From positions 1-15,337 of the forward strand of contig CAYVQU010000125.1 in NCBI GenBank assembly GCA_964453155.1: a stretch of 15,337 bases of DNA, in the 5' to 3' direction. The notes under the pieces are model-generated. The model did not search any database. It was not told where the DNA came from and was given only the letters and a program-made list of their open reading frames with translations. The stretch is from CAYVQU01 sp964453155. Lineage in GTDB: Bacteria; Chloroflexota; Anaerolineae; Anaerolineales; UBA11858. Numbering within the stretch: the stretch's first letter is position 1; the number at the start of each line of letters is the position of its first letter. This document shows, piece by piece, positions 6,935-14,865 of the stretch. The translations under genes and the position numbers were made by a program.

Positions 6935-8488
6935 ATGACCACTGCCCTGGTTGAATGCGTCCCAAATTTTTCAGAAGCCCGTCGCCCCGAAGTCATCGCA
7001 GCCATTATTGCCGAAATTACCGCCGTGGAAGGTGTGCATGTCCTCGATCAACACTCCGACCCCGACCATAACCGCACAGTTGTGACTTTGGTGGGGACTC
7101 CGGCCGGCGTCGAGGCCGCCACTTTTCAGGCCATTGCCAAAGCGGCCGAATTGATTAATTTGGATGAGCATTCTGGGGAACATCCGCGGCTAGGGGCCAC
7201 CGATGTCGTGCCGTTCATCCCCATTTCAGGGGTAACGATGGCCGAGTGCGTGGAGATTGCCAAACGATTGGGGGAACGGGTAGCAACCGAACTCAATATT
7301 CCGGTATACCTTTACGAAGAAGCCGCGGCCAGCTCAGACCGGCGCAATCTGGCCAAAATCCGCAAGGGTGAGTATGAAGGTCTCAAAGCCACCATCAGCA
7401 CCGACTCGGAACGCGCCCCTGATTTTGGTCCGCACGAATTAGGTCCCGCGGGAGCCACCGTGATCGGAGCCCGTGAATTCCTGGTGGCCTATAACGTTTA
7501 CCTGACAACCAATGATCTGAAAATCGCGCAAAAAATTGCCAAAACGGTGCGGCATTCATCTGGCGGGCTACGGTATGTCAAAGCCTTGGGGCTGCTGGTT
7601 GAAGGTCAGGCCCAGGTTTCAATGAATCTGACCAACTACCGCAAAACCCCAATCGCCCTGGTCGTCGAGACCATCCGACGTGAAGCCCAGCGGTATGGGG
7701 TCGGGATCAGCCACTCGGAATTAGTCGGCCTGATTCCCCAGGATGCCCTGACAGACGCCGCGGTGTGGTACACCCAATTAGATTTATTCGAATCCGATCA
7801 GATTCTCGAGAATAAACTATTTTCCGCCCAAGAGGCGGCAACCAGCTTGCCAACTGATCCGGTTCCACATACGGCTGAGAATTGCCCCTTTTTAGAAGAT
7901 TTAGCCAGCGGTGATCCCACCCCCGGAGGCGGTTCGGCCGCAGCTTTCTCAGCAGCGATGGGTGCTGGTCTGGTCGCGATGGTCGCTCGTTTGACTCTGG
8001 GCCGCAAGAAATATGTTGATGCCGAAAACCAAATGCAAGCCGTTCTTGAACAGGCCGAAATCCTCCGTTCGGAGTTGAGCGCGGCGGTGGAGGCTGATTC
8101 AGCCGCTTTTATGGAAGTGATGGCCGCGTTTAAACGCCCCAAAGATGATCCCGATCGGCCCGAAATGATCCAACAAGCAACTTTACACGCCGCCCAGGTC
8201 CCCCTGAGTGTAGCCCGTAAGGCCTGCCGGGTTCTCGAACTGGCGGCCCAAGCGGCTGAAGTTGGTAATTCCAACGCCATCACCGATGCCGGGACCGGCG
8301 CGGCGCTGGCTGTCGCCGCCCTGAAGGGGGCCAGCTACAACGTCGACATCAACACCCTGGGATTGGCCGATAAAACCAAAGCCAAAGCCTTAATTGCCGA
8401 ACTGGAATCACTCAACGAACACGCCTTCCAACTCAAAACCCAGATTGATAAGCATCTGGCCGAACGGGGCGGACTTTCTGTGGGGTGA
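6935..8488 (+). CDS. ftcD: Bifunctional glutamate formiminotransferase / formiminotetrahydrofolate cyclodeaminase
   Basis: A 517-residue fusion of the two enzymes that move the formimino group of formiminoglutamate to tetrahydrofolate and then release ammonia, giving 5,10-methenyl-tetrahydrofolate. Residues 1-295 are the formiminotransferase: VECVPNFSE at the start, DHNRTVVTLVG (44-54), EHPRLGATDVVPFIP (82-96, H83 the probable catalytic His) and QVSMNLTNY (227-235). A short linker (about 296-316) leads to the cyclodeaminase (about 317-510), with GDPTPGGGSAAA (326-337) and a helical C-terminus. The order and size are close to the mammalian enzyme. The usual SEGR is SEAR, a minor change. It normally works in histidine degradation, but no other hut gene is in the window, so it may serve general one-carbon supply. 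Its stop codon overlaps the start of the next gene. Confidence 0.93.
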   Translation: MTTALVECVPNFSEARRPEVIAAIIAEITAVEGVHVLDQHSDPDHNRTVVTLVGTPAGVEAATFQAIAKAAELINLDEHSGEHPRLGATDVVPFIPISGVTMAECVEIAKRLGERVATELNIPVYLYEEAAASSDRRNLAKIRKGEYEGLKATISTDSERAPDFGPHELGPAGATVIGAREFLVAYNVYLTTNDLKIAQKIAKTVRHSSGGLRYVKALGLLVEGQAQVSMNLTNYRKTPIALVVETIRREAQRYGVGISHSELVGLIPQDALTDAAVWYTQLDLFESDQILENKLFSAQEAATSLPTDPVPHTAENCPFLEDLASGDPTPGGGSAAAFSAAMGAGLVAMVARLTLGRKKYVDAENQMQAVLEQAEILRSELSAAVEADSAAFMEVMAAFKRPKDDPDRPEMIQQATLHAAQVPLSVARKACRVLELAAQAAEVGNSNAITDAGTGAALAVAALKGASYNVDINTLGLADKTKAKALIAELESLNEHAFQLKTQIDKHLAERGGLSVG

Positions 8489-9573
8489 TGAAAAAGCGCT
8501 TAGGGGTGAAGGGCTCAGGGGTAATATGCCACGCCAGATTTAGCATGGTACTGTTCATCAGTGCGCTGCTGCTTCTCGTGTCGGCTTGTGGAACCAGCGA
8601 CCAGGGATCAGGGGCTATAAATCAGGAAGCAGGCCAACTGGTTTCGACTTTCACCCCAGAATTCACGTCCTCCCCCACCCTCCCCAGCTCTCCTACGCCC
8701 CTCCCCCCGACACCTACTCCACTGCCTCCCAGCCCAACCCCCTCCCCCACCTCCCGGCCTCCGACCTCCACACCTTGCTCCCCGGAACTTTGCGCCTACT
8801 CTGGTCATTTCTGGTTGCAACCTCCGATTTCGCCCGAAAATCACACTTACGTCGATGGTTCCTATCGCTATGGCAGCACCCAGGAGGGAATCCGGCCAAC
8901 GCATCATGGGGTGGAGTTTGTCAATGCCGAAGGCACGCCGGTTCTCGCCGCCGCAGAGGGCTTAGTCATCGTGGCCGAATTCGATTCACAGACGGCCTAT
9001 GCCGATTTTCCGTTCTATTATGGCAATGTGGTCATCCTGGAGCATGATTTCCCGGGAATTGAGGGGCCAATTTACACTTTATACGGCCATCTGTCGGCAA
9101 TTCAAGTGCAGGCGGGAAATTACGTCCTGGCTGGAGAACAACTGGGAGCAGTCGGTTACACTGGCGTGGCCGAGTGGAGCCATCTCCATTTTGAAGTCCG
9201 GGTGGGGACAAACCGGTTTCGGGATACGCGTAACCCAGAATTGTGGCTGCAGCCTCATCAGAATGAAAATGGGGAATACAACGGGGTTTTAGCCGGCCGG
9301 ATCATCGATGAATATGACAATCCGATATACATTCCCGCCGTAGAGATCAGTTCGCTCACCGCTAAAGGGGAAATTATGGATACATTTTATGTCGAAACAT
9401 ATGCCGATCTCACCGTCAATGGGGATGATGTGTGGGGTGAAAATTTCGTCGTTGGTGATCTGCCACCGGGAACGTATCGGGTTTCCTTTGTTGCTCGGGG
9501 TTTGCAAACATTTGAGGTTGAGGTGCTCTCGGGACAAGTTACCTTGTTAACTTTCGATGCGGGTCAAAACTAA
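8488..9573 (+). CDS. Lipoprotein with M23-family peptidase domain
   Basis: A 361-residue predicted lipoprotein. A hydrophobic signal ends in lipobox LVSAC (C34), so it should be anchored on the outer face of the membrane. Residues 55-96 are a flexible linker of Pro, Thr and Ser. The M23 (LytM-like) domain spans about 135-255: HHGVEF (139-144), GNVVILEHD, YTLYGHLSAI (197-205) and HLHFEVR (232-238). M23 enzymes cut peptidoglycan peptides using zinc. The zinc motif HxGxD reads HHGVE, so the Asp ligand is Glu (E143), which may weaken or change activity. The C-terminal part (about 264-358) looks like a small beta-sandwich of the carboxypeptidase-regulatory type. ATG 8488 overlaps the preceding stop by one base, so translation is coupled. 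The first codons contain GGGGTGA-like repeats also seen at the start of the next gene. Confidence 0.88.
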   Translation: MKKRLGVKGSGVICHARFSMVLFISALLLLVSACGTSDQGSGAINQEAGQLVSTFTPEFTSSPTLPSSPTPLPPTPTPLPPSPTPSPTSRPPTSTPCSPELCAYSGHFWLQPPISPENHTYVDGSYRYGSTQEGIRPTHHGVEFVNAEGTPVLAAAEGLVIVAEFDSQTAYADFPFYYGNVVILEHDFPGIEGPIYTLYGHLSAIQVQAGNYVLAGEQLGAVGYTGVAEWSHLHFEVRVGTNRFRDTRNPELWLQPHQNENGEYNGVLAGRIIDEYDNPIYIPAVEISSLTAKGEIMDTFYVETYADLTVNGDDVWGENFVVGDLPPGTYRVSFVARGLQTFEVEVLSGQVTLLTFDAGQN

Positions 9574-11254
9574 AGGTTTAAGGGTGAAAGGACCAAGGGT
9601 GAGGGTAAACCGGGCACTTTTTATAGCTGGGATCGTATTCCTGGCCGCCTGCACCACGCGCCCCTTCTCATCCGCCCCCTTTTCCCCCAACCCATTTACC
9701 TCATCAGACCCTACCCTCACCCCCTTCCAACCCATCCCCTGGACGCCAACTCCTGAGCCCCCCACCCCCACTCCTTCCCCCACGCCCGCACCCTACTCCA
9801 TTTGGGTTGACCCCCATCTACCCCCGGCCGTATTCGATTCGGTTATCCTACCCGCGGAGATTGCCACTGCACCCAATCCAGATGCTGCTACGCTGCGCCT
9901 GGAAATCGGTTCTGAAAATCTGGTTGGCACCTGGACTTATGCCCTGGTCGTCCCCTTTCCAACCGTCCAGGATGAGGTAACAGCCCCTAGGCTCCGTCAA
10001 TTTTGGCGCGGGGAGGCACGGGGAATTTTTGGGGATGAGCCGCTGTTGTTAGCCGAAACCACTCTGAATGTCCTACAAGCCTGGTGGGGGGCACCTGCGG
10101 AGGGGTCCGTGAAAGTAGTTGCCCCGGATGATTTGCTGGCTACGGCCTGGAAAAAGAAGTCAGCGTGGGCCATAATCCCCTTTGAAGAATTGAAACCACG
10201 GTGGAAGGTTTTGGTCATCGCTGGAAATTCCCCCCTTCACCAAGATTTTGAGCCCCACAACTACGCGCTGAGTGTGCCGATCTCACTAGTCGGTGAAAGT
10301 CCCATTATACCGACGTTTACGGCCACCAACCGCGACCCCACTAAGTTGACGACCCTGGCGATGACCGGGGTCACAGCATTGGTGCGCGCCACAGCATACA
10401 CGATGGAACGCTATGGGATCAACTATCCAGCCCAAGATATTGGTGACTGGCTTCGAGAAGCCGACGTCACCCATATCAGCAATGAGGTCCCCTTCGCCGA
10501 AAACTGTCCCTATCCCAACCCAGTACAGCAAGGGATGAAATTTTGTAGTGACCCCCGGTACATCAAACTATTAGAACACGTCGGCACCGATGTGGTGGAA
10601 CTAACCGGCGACCATTTTGCTGATTGGGGAGCCCAGGCGATGCTGTTTACGCTCAAAAAATATGATGAGCGGGGCTGGCCCTATTATGGGGGCGGCAAAA
10701 ACCTGGAGGCCGGTCGTCAGGCGGTAACTTTGACCCACAATGGGAATCAACTGGCTTTCATCGGTTGCAACGCCAAAGGGAGCGGCTACGCGCAGGCCAG
10801 CGCGAATAATCCTGGCGCGGTGGCCTGTAATTTCAACTGGATGCAAAAGGAAATTGAACGTTTGCGGACCGAGGGCTATCTCCCCATCGCGACTTTCCAA
10901 CATGTTGAGTATTACACTTATGCAGCCCAGCCCAATCAGATTCGCGATGCGCGCAAGCTGGCCGAGGCCGGGGCGGTGATCATCAGTGGCAGCCAGGCTC
11001 ATCATCCTCAGGGTTTTGATTTCGATGAGGGGGCCTTCATCCATCACGGGTTGGGCAATTTATTTTTCGATCAGTTGGATGTCAGCACTGGAGCGCGTCA
11101 GGGGTTTATCGATCGCCATATTTTTTACGATGGCCATCATATCAGCACCGAATTACTGACGATCTGGTTCGTTGATTATGCTCGCGCTCGCCCGATGACC
11201 GCCGGAGAACGGGAACAGCTCCTGAAAGCCGTATTCCGGGCCAGTGGGTGGTAA
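9557..11254 (+). CDS. CapA-like lipoprotein with an extra N-terminal domain
   Basis: Up to 565 residues. A lipobox FLAAC (C32) and a Pro/Thr-rich linker (about 45-80) predict a surface lipoprotein. Residues 85-245 form a separate domain; VVPFPTVQDEV and the later FW-G and PFEEL segments recall type 2 periplasmic binding folds, but this is inference. Residues 262-545 resemble the CapA / poly-gamma-glutamate metallophosphatase domain: ISNEVPF, GDHFADWG, TFQHVEYYTY and HHGLGNLFFDQ. Several metal-site motifs differ from the usual CapA form: GD is TG (270-271), NNH is GDH (351-353) and HPH is QAH (480-482). It may therefore bind rather than cut its substrate. ATG 9557 overlaps the previous gene by 17 nt without a ribosome site. 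GTG 9599, with AAAGGA six bases upstream, would give a textbook 17-residue lipoprotein signal and may be the true start. Confidence 0.82.
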   Translation: MRVKTKGLRVKGPRVRVNRALFIAGIVFLAACTTRPFSSAPFSPNPFTSSDPTLTPFQPIPWTPTPEPPTPTPSPTPAPYSIWVDPHLPPAVFDSVILPAEIATAPNPDAATLRLEIGSENLVGTWTYALVVPFPTVQDEVTAPRLRQFWRGEARGIFGDEPLLLAETTLNVLQAWWGAPAEGSVKVVAPDDLLATAWKKKSAWAIIPFEELKPRWKVLVIAGNSPLHQDFEPHNYALSVPISLVGESPIIPTFTATNRDPTKLTTLAMTGVTALVRATAYTMERYGINYPAQDIGDWLREADVTHISNEVPFAENCPYPNPVQQGMKFCSDPRYIKLLEHVGTDVVELTGDHFADWGAQAMLFTLKKYDERGWPYYGGGKNLEAGRQAVTLTHNGNQLAFIGCNAKGSGYAQASANNPGAVACNFNWMQKEIERLRTEGYLPIATFQHVEYYTYAAQPNQIRDARKLAEAGAVIISGSQAHHPQGFDFDEGAFIHHGLGNLFFDQLDVSTGARQGFIDRHIFYDGHHISTELLTIWFVDYARARPMTAGEREQLLKAVFRASGW

Positions 11255-11261
11255 TCGCCCC

Positions 11262-13928
11262 CTATAAATTCATCATCACCATATTGTTTTTCATTTCAAC
11301 CAACATGGCCTCCACCCCAGCCGCGTCCAAGGGTTCTGAGATATAAAAACCCTGCCCCATGTCACACTCAAACTCCCGCAAGATGTCAAATTGTTCTTGG
11401 GTCTCAATCCCTTCGGCAATCGATTTGGCCCCCAAATTCTCAGCTAAAGTCAAAATCGCCTGGACAAATTCCAAATGTCCACCGACCTCCATCATTCGGG
11501 TGACATAATCCTTATCAATTTTCAGAGCCGCGATCGGAGAATTGGAATACTTCCCAACGGAGGCATAATTGATCCCAAAATCATCCAGAATGATATGAAC
11601 GCCTAAGGAGGCTAATTTGGAGAACAGGCGAAATACACAGGCTTCATCTTCAATGATGGCATCCTCAGTGATTTCGATGCGCAAATTTCCCGGATCCAAG
11701 GAGGTTTCCTGGATCACCTCGAAAATGTTGTCGTATAAATCTGAACATAATACATTTTTGGGGGAGACATTAACACTCACGCTAATATTGGCCGGCATTT
11801 GATATTGAAGCTGCCACTTCCGCATTTGAATGCAAGCGGCTCGTAACACCCAAGAATCCAGATCGGCAATTAGTTCAGCGTCCTCTGCGATTGAAATAAA
11901 TTCTCCGGGTCTGAGCAGACCATAATCGGGATGGGGCCAGCGCACCAAGGCTTCAAAACCAAGTATTTGGTGATCGGTCAACGAAACTACCGGGAGATAA
12001 TAGACTTCCAGTTTGTTTTCTTCTAACGCAGCCTGGAAATCTGATTCCAGCGAAACGCTGCGGACGATAGGTGCCCGGAGAGCCGGATGGAATGCCACCG
12101 ATTGCCCCCCTCCTTCTTCCTTGGCCGACAGCATCGCGATATTAGCATCACGGATCATTTCGGCGGCATTATGATAAGCCCCATTCATCACAACCCCCAC
12201 ACTAACAGAGATCAGAATTTCGATATCATGGATATTAAACGGGGAATAGAGTTGCTCCTGTATCCAAGCAGCGACGCCCATCGCGTTCTCTTGCGATCCG
12301 ATATCATTGAGCAAAATGACAAAATCATCGCCATCGAGATGGGCAATCAGGTCGGTAGGACGGAGGCCATCTTGTAACATATGAGCGACTTCGACCAAAA
12401 CCCGGTTACCAACATGCTTGCCGCAATTCTCCAGCACAACCTTGAATTCATCCAAATCAATATAAAGCAAAGCAAACCGAAGCCCTTCTACAGCTTTGGC
12501 CCGTTCGACAGCATGATTTAAAGTTTCAGTGAACAATAACCGATTGGGCAATTCGGTTAACGGATCAAAAAAAGCATCCTGGTAGAGTTTTTCTTCGGCT
12601 TCTTTGAGTTCGGTAATATCAGCCAAATACCCCGTAATGATTTGGGCAATATTGTCTTCATCCCGTTCGGCCACGCCGCGGCTCAAAACCCAGCGATAAG
12701 ACCCATCGGCGTGGAGAATTTGATGTTCACTCACAAATTGGGGTTTTTGGCCCTCAACATGGACAGCGATGTCTAACTTAACTTTCGCAATAAAATCGGG
12801 ATGGATGCGTTTGAACCATTCATCTGGGCTATCGCTAATCTCGTGATCGGCAAAACCCAGAATCTCTTTCCAGGCTGGGGAATAGAATATCCGATTGGCA
12901 TTTAAGTCCCAATTCCAGGAACCATCAACCACCCCTGGCAAGGTCCGCTCCAGGCGTTTTTTGTTCTCTTCCAGCGCAGTTTGCAGCCGCTCGCGTTCTG
13001 CGATTTCTTGTTCAGCTTTTTGGGTCAAATTCTCATTTTGGACAGTGACTGCGGCATAATCCGCCAGGGTCGTTAACAGCGTCTCATCTTTAGCCGCAAA
13101 TTTCTGGTCGGAGGCATGATTATTGATAGACAAAATCCCTAGGGCTTTGCCCCCCGCGAACAGCGGTGCGTGGATAAAACTATACACCCCAGCCCCAGCT
13201 TCAATTTCAAAGAAAGGCATATCGCCCTTGGAACGATGGGCTCGAATAGGACGTTGATTTTTTAATGCTTCCTGGATCAGAGGGTTATCGATTGAAAACC
13301 GATAGGATTTTCCAACCTCTTCGGGGATGTTAATCATCAAATGGATGAACAATTCACGCTGGTCTTCATTAATGATCGCTAAAAATCCCTGATCGGCTTT
13401 TGTCAAATGAACACTTGATTCAAGAATACTGCGCAATACCTGATCCGTGTCCGGCGTGGTTTCAATTGTCTTGCTGACGTTGAGGATCGTCGACAGCCAA
13501 TCCGCTTGCTCGCGGAGCTTGGTTGTAAGTGTTTTCATTTCCCGCTTGAGATGCAACTCTGATAACGCCCGGGAAATTGCTATCCTGAGTTTTTCATTAT
13601 CCAACGGCTTGGTAAGATAATCTTGAACCCCCAGCCGAAACGCATCGATGGTGACCCGCCGCGACTGCTTTGATTCCAGCACAATCACTGGAATTTGAAA
13701 CTTTTCATTCCGCAATTGATGCAGCAATTGAATCCCCGACATATCGGGTAATTTAAGGTCGATGAGCAATACAGTGATGCGTTGGTGATGGCGGCGGACA
13801 ATTTCTAAAGCTGCTTCCCCCGTATAGGCCACCATAGCTTCATAGCCCAACATTGGCAAAATATTCCAGGCCGTATCATCCGCAAACTCGCGATCTTGAT
13901 CAATGACTAGGACAACATCTCGGCTCAT
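11262..13928 (-). CDS. Response regulator with GAF, PAS, degenerate GGDEF and intact EAL domains
   Basis: An 888-residue cytoplasmic signalling protein without membrane segments. The receiver domain (1-125) has acidic D10 and D12, phospho-acceptor D57 (LLIDLKLPDMSG) and K107. A GAF-like sensor domain (about 145-300), a coiled linker, and a PAS domain with PAC (about 325-445) follow. The GGDEF domain (about 450-615) keeps DPLTELPNR and the D491 metal site but reads DGDDF (532-536) for GGDEF, and GKHVGN for GHxxGD. It is probably not a cyclase, though the RPTD inhibitory-site motif (523-526) remains. The EAL domain (about 625-880) has EALVRW (E659), SVNVSP, EITED, LDDFG (781-785), LKID, AEGIE and MGQGF, so phosphodiesterase activity on cyclic-di-GMP is expected. 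No partner kinase is in the window. AAAGG lies about 9 nt before the ATG. It converges with the CapA-like gene, with 7 nt between stop codons. Confidence 0.92.
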   Translation of the reverse strand: MSRDVVLVIDQDREFADDTAWNILPMLGYEAMVAYTGEAALEIVRRHHQRITVLLIDLKLPDMSGIQLLHQLRNEKFQIPVIVLESKQSRRVTIDAFRLGVQDYLTKPLDNEKLRIAISRALSELHLKREMKTLTTKLREQADWLSTILNVSKTIETTPDTDQVLRSILESSVHLTKADQGFLAIINEDQRELFIHLMINIPEEVGKSYRFSIDNPLIQEALKNQRPIRAHRSKGDMPFFEIEAGAGVYSFIHAPLFAGGKALGILSINNHASDQKFAAKDETLLTTLADYAAVTVQNENLTQKAEQEIAERERLQTALEENKKRLERTLPGVVDGSWNWDLNANRIFYSPAWKEILGFADHEISDSPDEWFKRIHPDFIAKVKLDIAVHVEGQKPQFVSEHQILHADGSYRWVLSRGVAERDEDNIAQIITGYLADITELKEAEEKLYQDAFFDPLTELPNRLLFTETLNHAVERAKAVEGLRFALLYIDLDEFKVVLENCGKHVGNRVLVEVAHMLQDGLRPTDLIAHLDGDDFVILLNDIGSQENAMGVAAWIQEQLYSPFNIHDIEILISVSVGVVMNGAYHNAAEMIRDANIAMLSAKEEGGGQSVAFHPALRAPIVRSVSLESDFQAALEENKLEVYYLPVVSLTDHQILGFEALVRWPHPDYGLLRPGEFISIAEDAELIADLDSWVLRAACIQMRKWQLQYQMPANISVSVNVSPKNVLCSDLYDNIFEVIQETSLDPGNLRIEITEDAIIEDEACVFRLFSKLASLGVHIILDDFGINYASVGKYSNSPIAALKIDKDYVTRMMEVGGHLEFVQAILTLAENLGAKSIAEGIETQEQFDILREFECDMGQGFYISEPLDAAGVEAMLVEMKNNMVMMNL

Positions 13929-14194
13929 ATCAAACGCCTTTTGTAAATTGAACTTGTGCTTTGAAGAATGTGTGCGGTACGGTTTGTTGTTTGAAATTTA
14001 ACTGGCAATATTTTACGCACCGCGGCTTTCCAGACTTGGCAGATTTCGGAAAATATTTGAAAATGAAAAATGGATTCAAACCGAAATATGCTCAGGTGTG
14101 ACGGGATATATGGCTGATTTTATATTCAATTTCAAACCGTCACACACTTAGTTTATCCGATTTCAAACCTGGCCGCAACTGGACAAAATAACCA
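13929..14194. other. Non-coding region upstream of the EAL regulator
   Basis: These 266 bases have no convincing reading frame and are richer in A+T than the genes. The motif TTCAAACC occurs three times in the same orientation (14075-14082, 14131-14138, 14162-14169), and a reverse-orientation relative, TTTGAAAT, lies near 13990. The stretch also contains the nested hairpin listed separately. It must include the promoter of the EAL gene, but I could not pick a clear -35/-10 pair. Confidence 0.5.
14096..14145. repeat. Nested inverted repeat with perfect 9-bp outer stem
   Basis: GTGTGACGG (14096-14104) pairs exactly with CCGTCACAC (14137-14145), and inside it ATATA (14106-14110) pairs with TATAT (14121-14125). 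It lies about 50 nt after the small lipoprotein gene and 170 nt before the EAL gene start, on their common strand. No T-run follows it, so an ordinary intrinsic terminator is unlikely. It could be an operator, a transcript-end stabilising structure or a structured leader. Confidence 0.5.
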
Positions 14195-14800
14195 TTATGG
14201 CAGGCTGAATTCAGCGATCTGTTGCTCATTGACGAAAACGGTAAATGCGCCTTCAGTGTATGAGCCGAGGGGAATATCAGCTTCTATTGGTTCCAACACT
14301 TGGGTGCAGATCACATCGGGGTCTGAAAGTGAATAGGTTTCAAGATGGATTTGGTTCTGATCGTTGGGAGGGGTTATGATAGCTCGTGGTTGGTGACACG
14401 GCGTCGGGAGATTTCCCTTCAAGACCAACCGGACTTGAACCGGGTAACTTTCAAGTAACAGCACCTCCCCAGAATCCAAATAAACATTGCCACGTACCAA
14501 ATCATCATCCCCCGGGGCAGGGGCATATTCATGATCGCTGGGGACCACCACCAATCCGGGTTCAATTGGGGCTGGTTCAAGTGGTTCTGGTTCAGGATAA
14601 GGATTTTCGGCTGAAACTGGGGATTCGGGATCAACCACTACCTGTTCTTCAGAACTGGTTTGGCCTTGGTCTGGGGCCGGATAGGGATCACCCGGATTTG
14701 AGGGGATTTCGCCATCCCCGGCATCCTGCCCACCCCCACAGGCTGTCAACACAAATCCCACCATTAAAATTAACACTAAGACTGCTATTTTTCTCGACAT
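14195..14800 (-). CDS. Small predicted lipoprotein of unknown function
   Basis: A 201-residue protein I do not recognise. It starts with a clear lipoprotein signal ending in LTAC (C21), followed by GGG. Residues 24-100 are acidic and Pro-rich with several PYPxP units, a typical flexible stalk. The folded part (about 103-201) alternates short hydrophobic strands, as in a beta-sandwich, and has two cysteines, C135 (LPTPCHQP) and C165 (DVICTQVLEP), that could form a disulfide outside the cell. SYTEGAFTVFVNEQ near the end looks like a final beta-hairpin. It is probably surface-exposed; no enzyme motif is visible. AAGGAG lies 6 nt before the ATG. A weak promoter-like pair (TTGTTT, 18 nt, CAGAAT) stands in the 65-nt gap after the DinB gene, so it may be transcribed alone or with that gene. 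Confidence 0.8.
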   Translation of the reverse strand: MSRKIAVLVLILMVGFVLTACGGGQDAGDGEIPSNPGDPYPAPDQGQTSSEEQVVVDPESPVSAENPYPEPEPLEPAPIEPGLVVVPSDHEYAPAPGDDDLVRGNVYLDSGEVLLLESYPVQVRLVLKGNLPTPCHQPRAIITPPNDQNQIHLETYSLSDPDVICTQVLEPIEADIPLGSYTEGAFTVFVNEQQIAEFSLP

Positions 14801-14806
14801 CAGTAA

Positions 14807-14812
14807 CTCCTT
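14807..14812 (-). promoter_or_regulatory. Ribosome binding site of the small lipoprotein
   Basis: AAGGAG on the minus strand, six bases before ATG 14800. It is a strong match that fixes the start at the lipoprotein signal. Confidence 0.65.
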
Positions 14813-14865
14813 CCAGCTATTCTGCAGTTATCTTGAGACGTAAAACAAGCAAAAATGTTCCCACC

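Noticed and set aside
7798..8283. 161-codon reading frame on the opposite strand of the cyclodeaminase domain
   Set aside because: It is a shadow of an Ala-rich, conserved coding region on the plus strand; its protein is low-complexity and has no ribosome site or domain.
8640..8780. Pro/Thr/Ser-rich repeat DNA as a possible mobile or tandem repeat
   Set aside because: It is in frame and encodes an ordinary lipoprotein linker; the unit lengths are irregular.
11246..11260. Small hairpin GGGTG-GTAAT-CGCCC at the convergent stop codons as a bidirectional terminator
   Set aside because: Only five pairs, one of them G-T, and no T-run on either strand.
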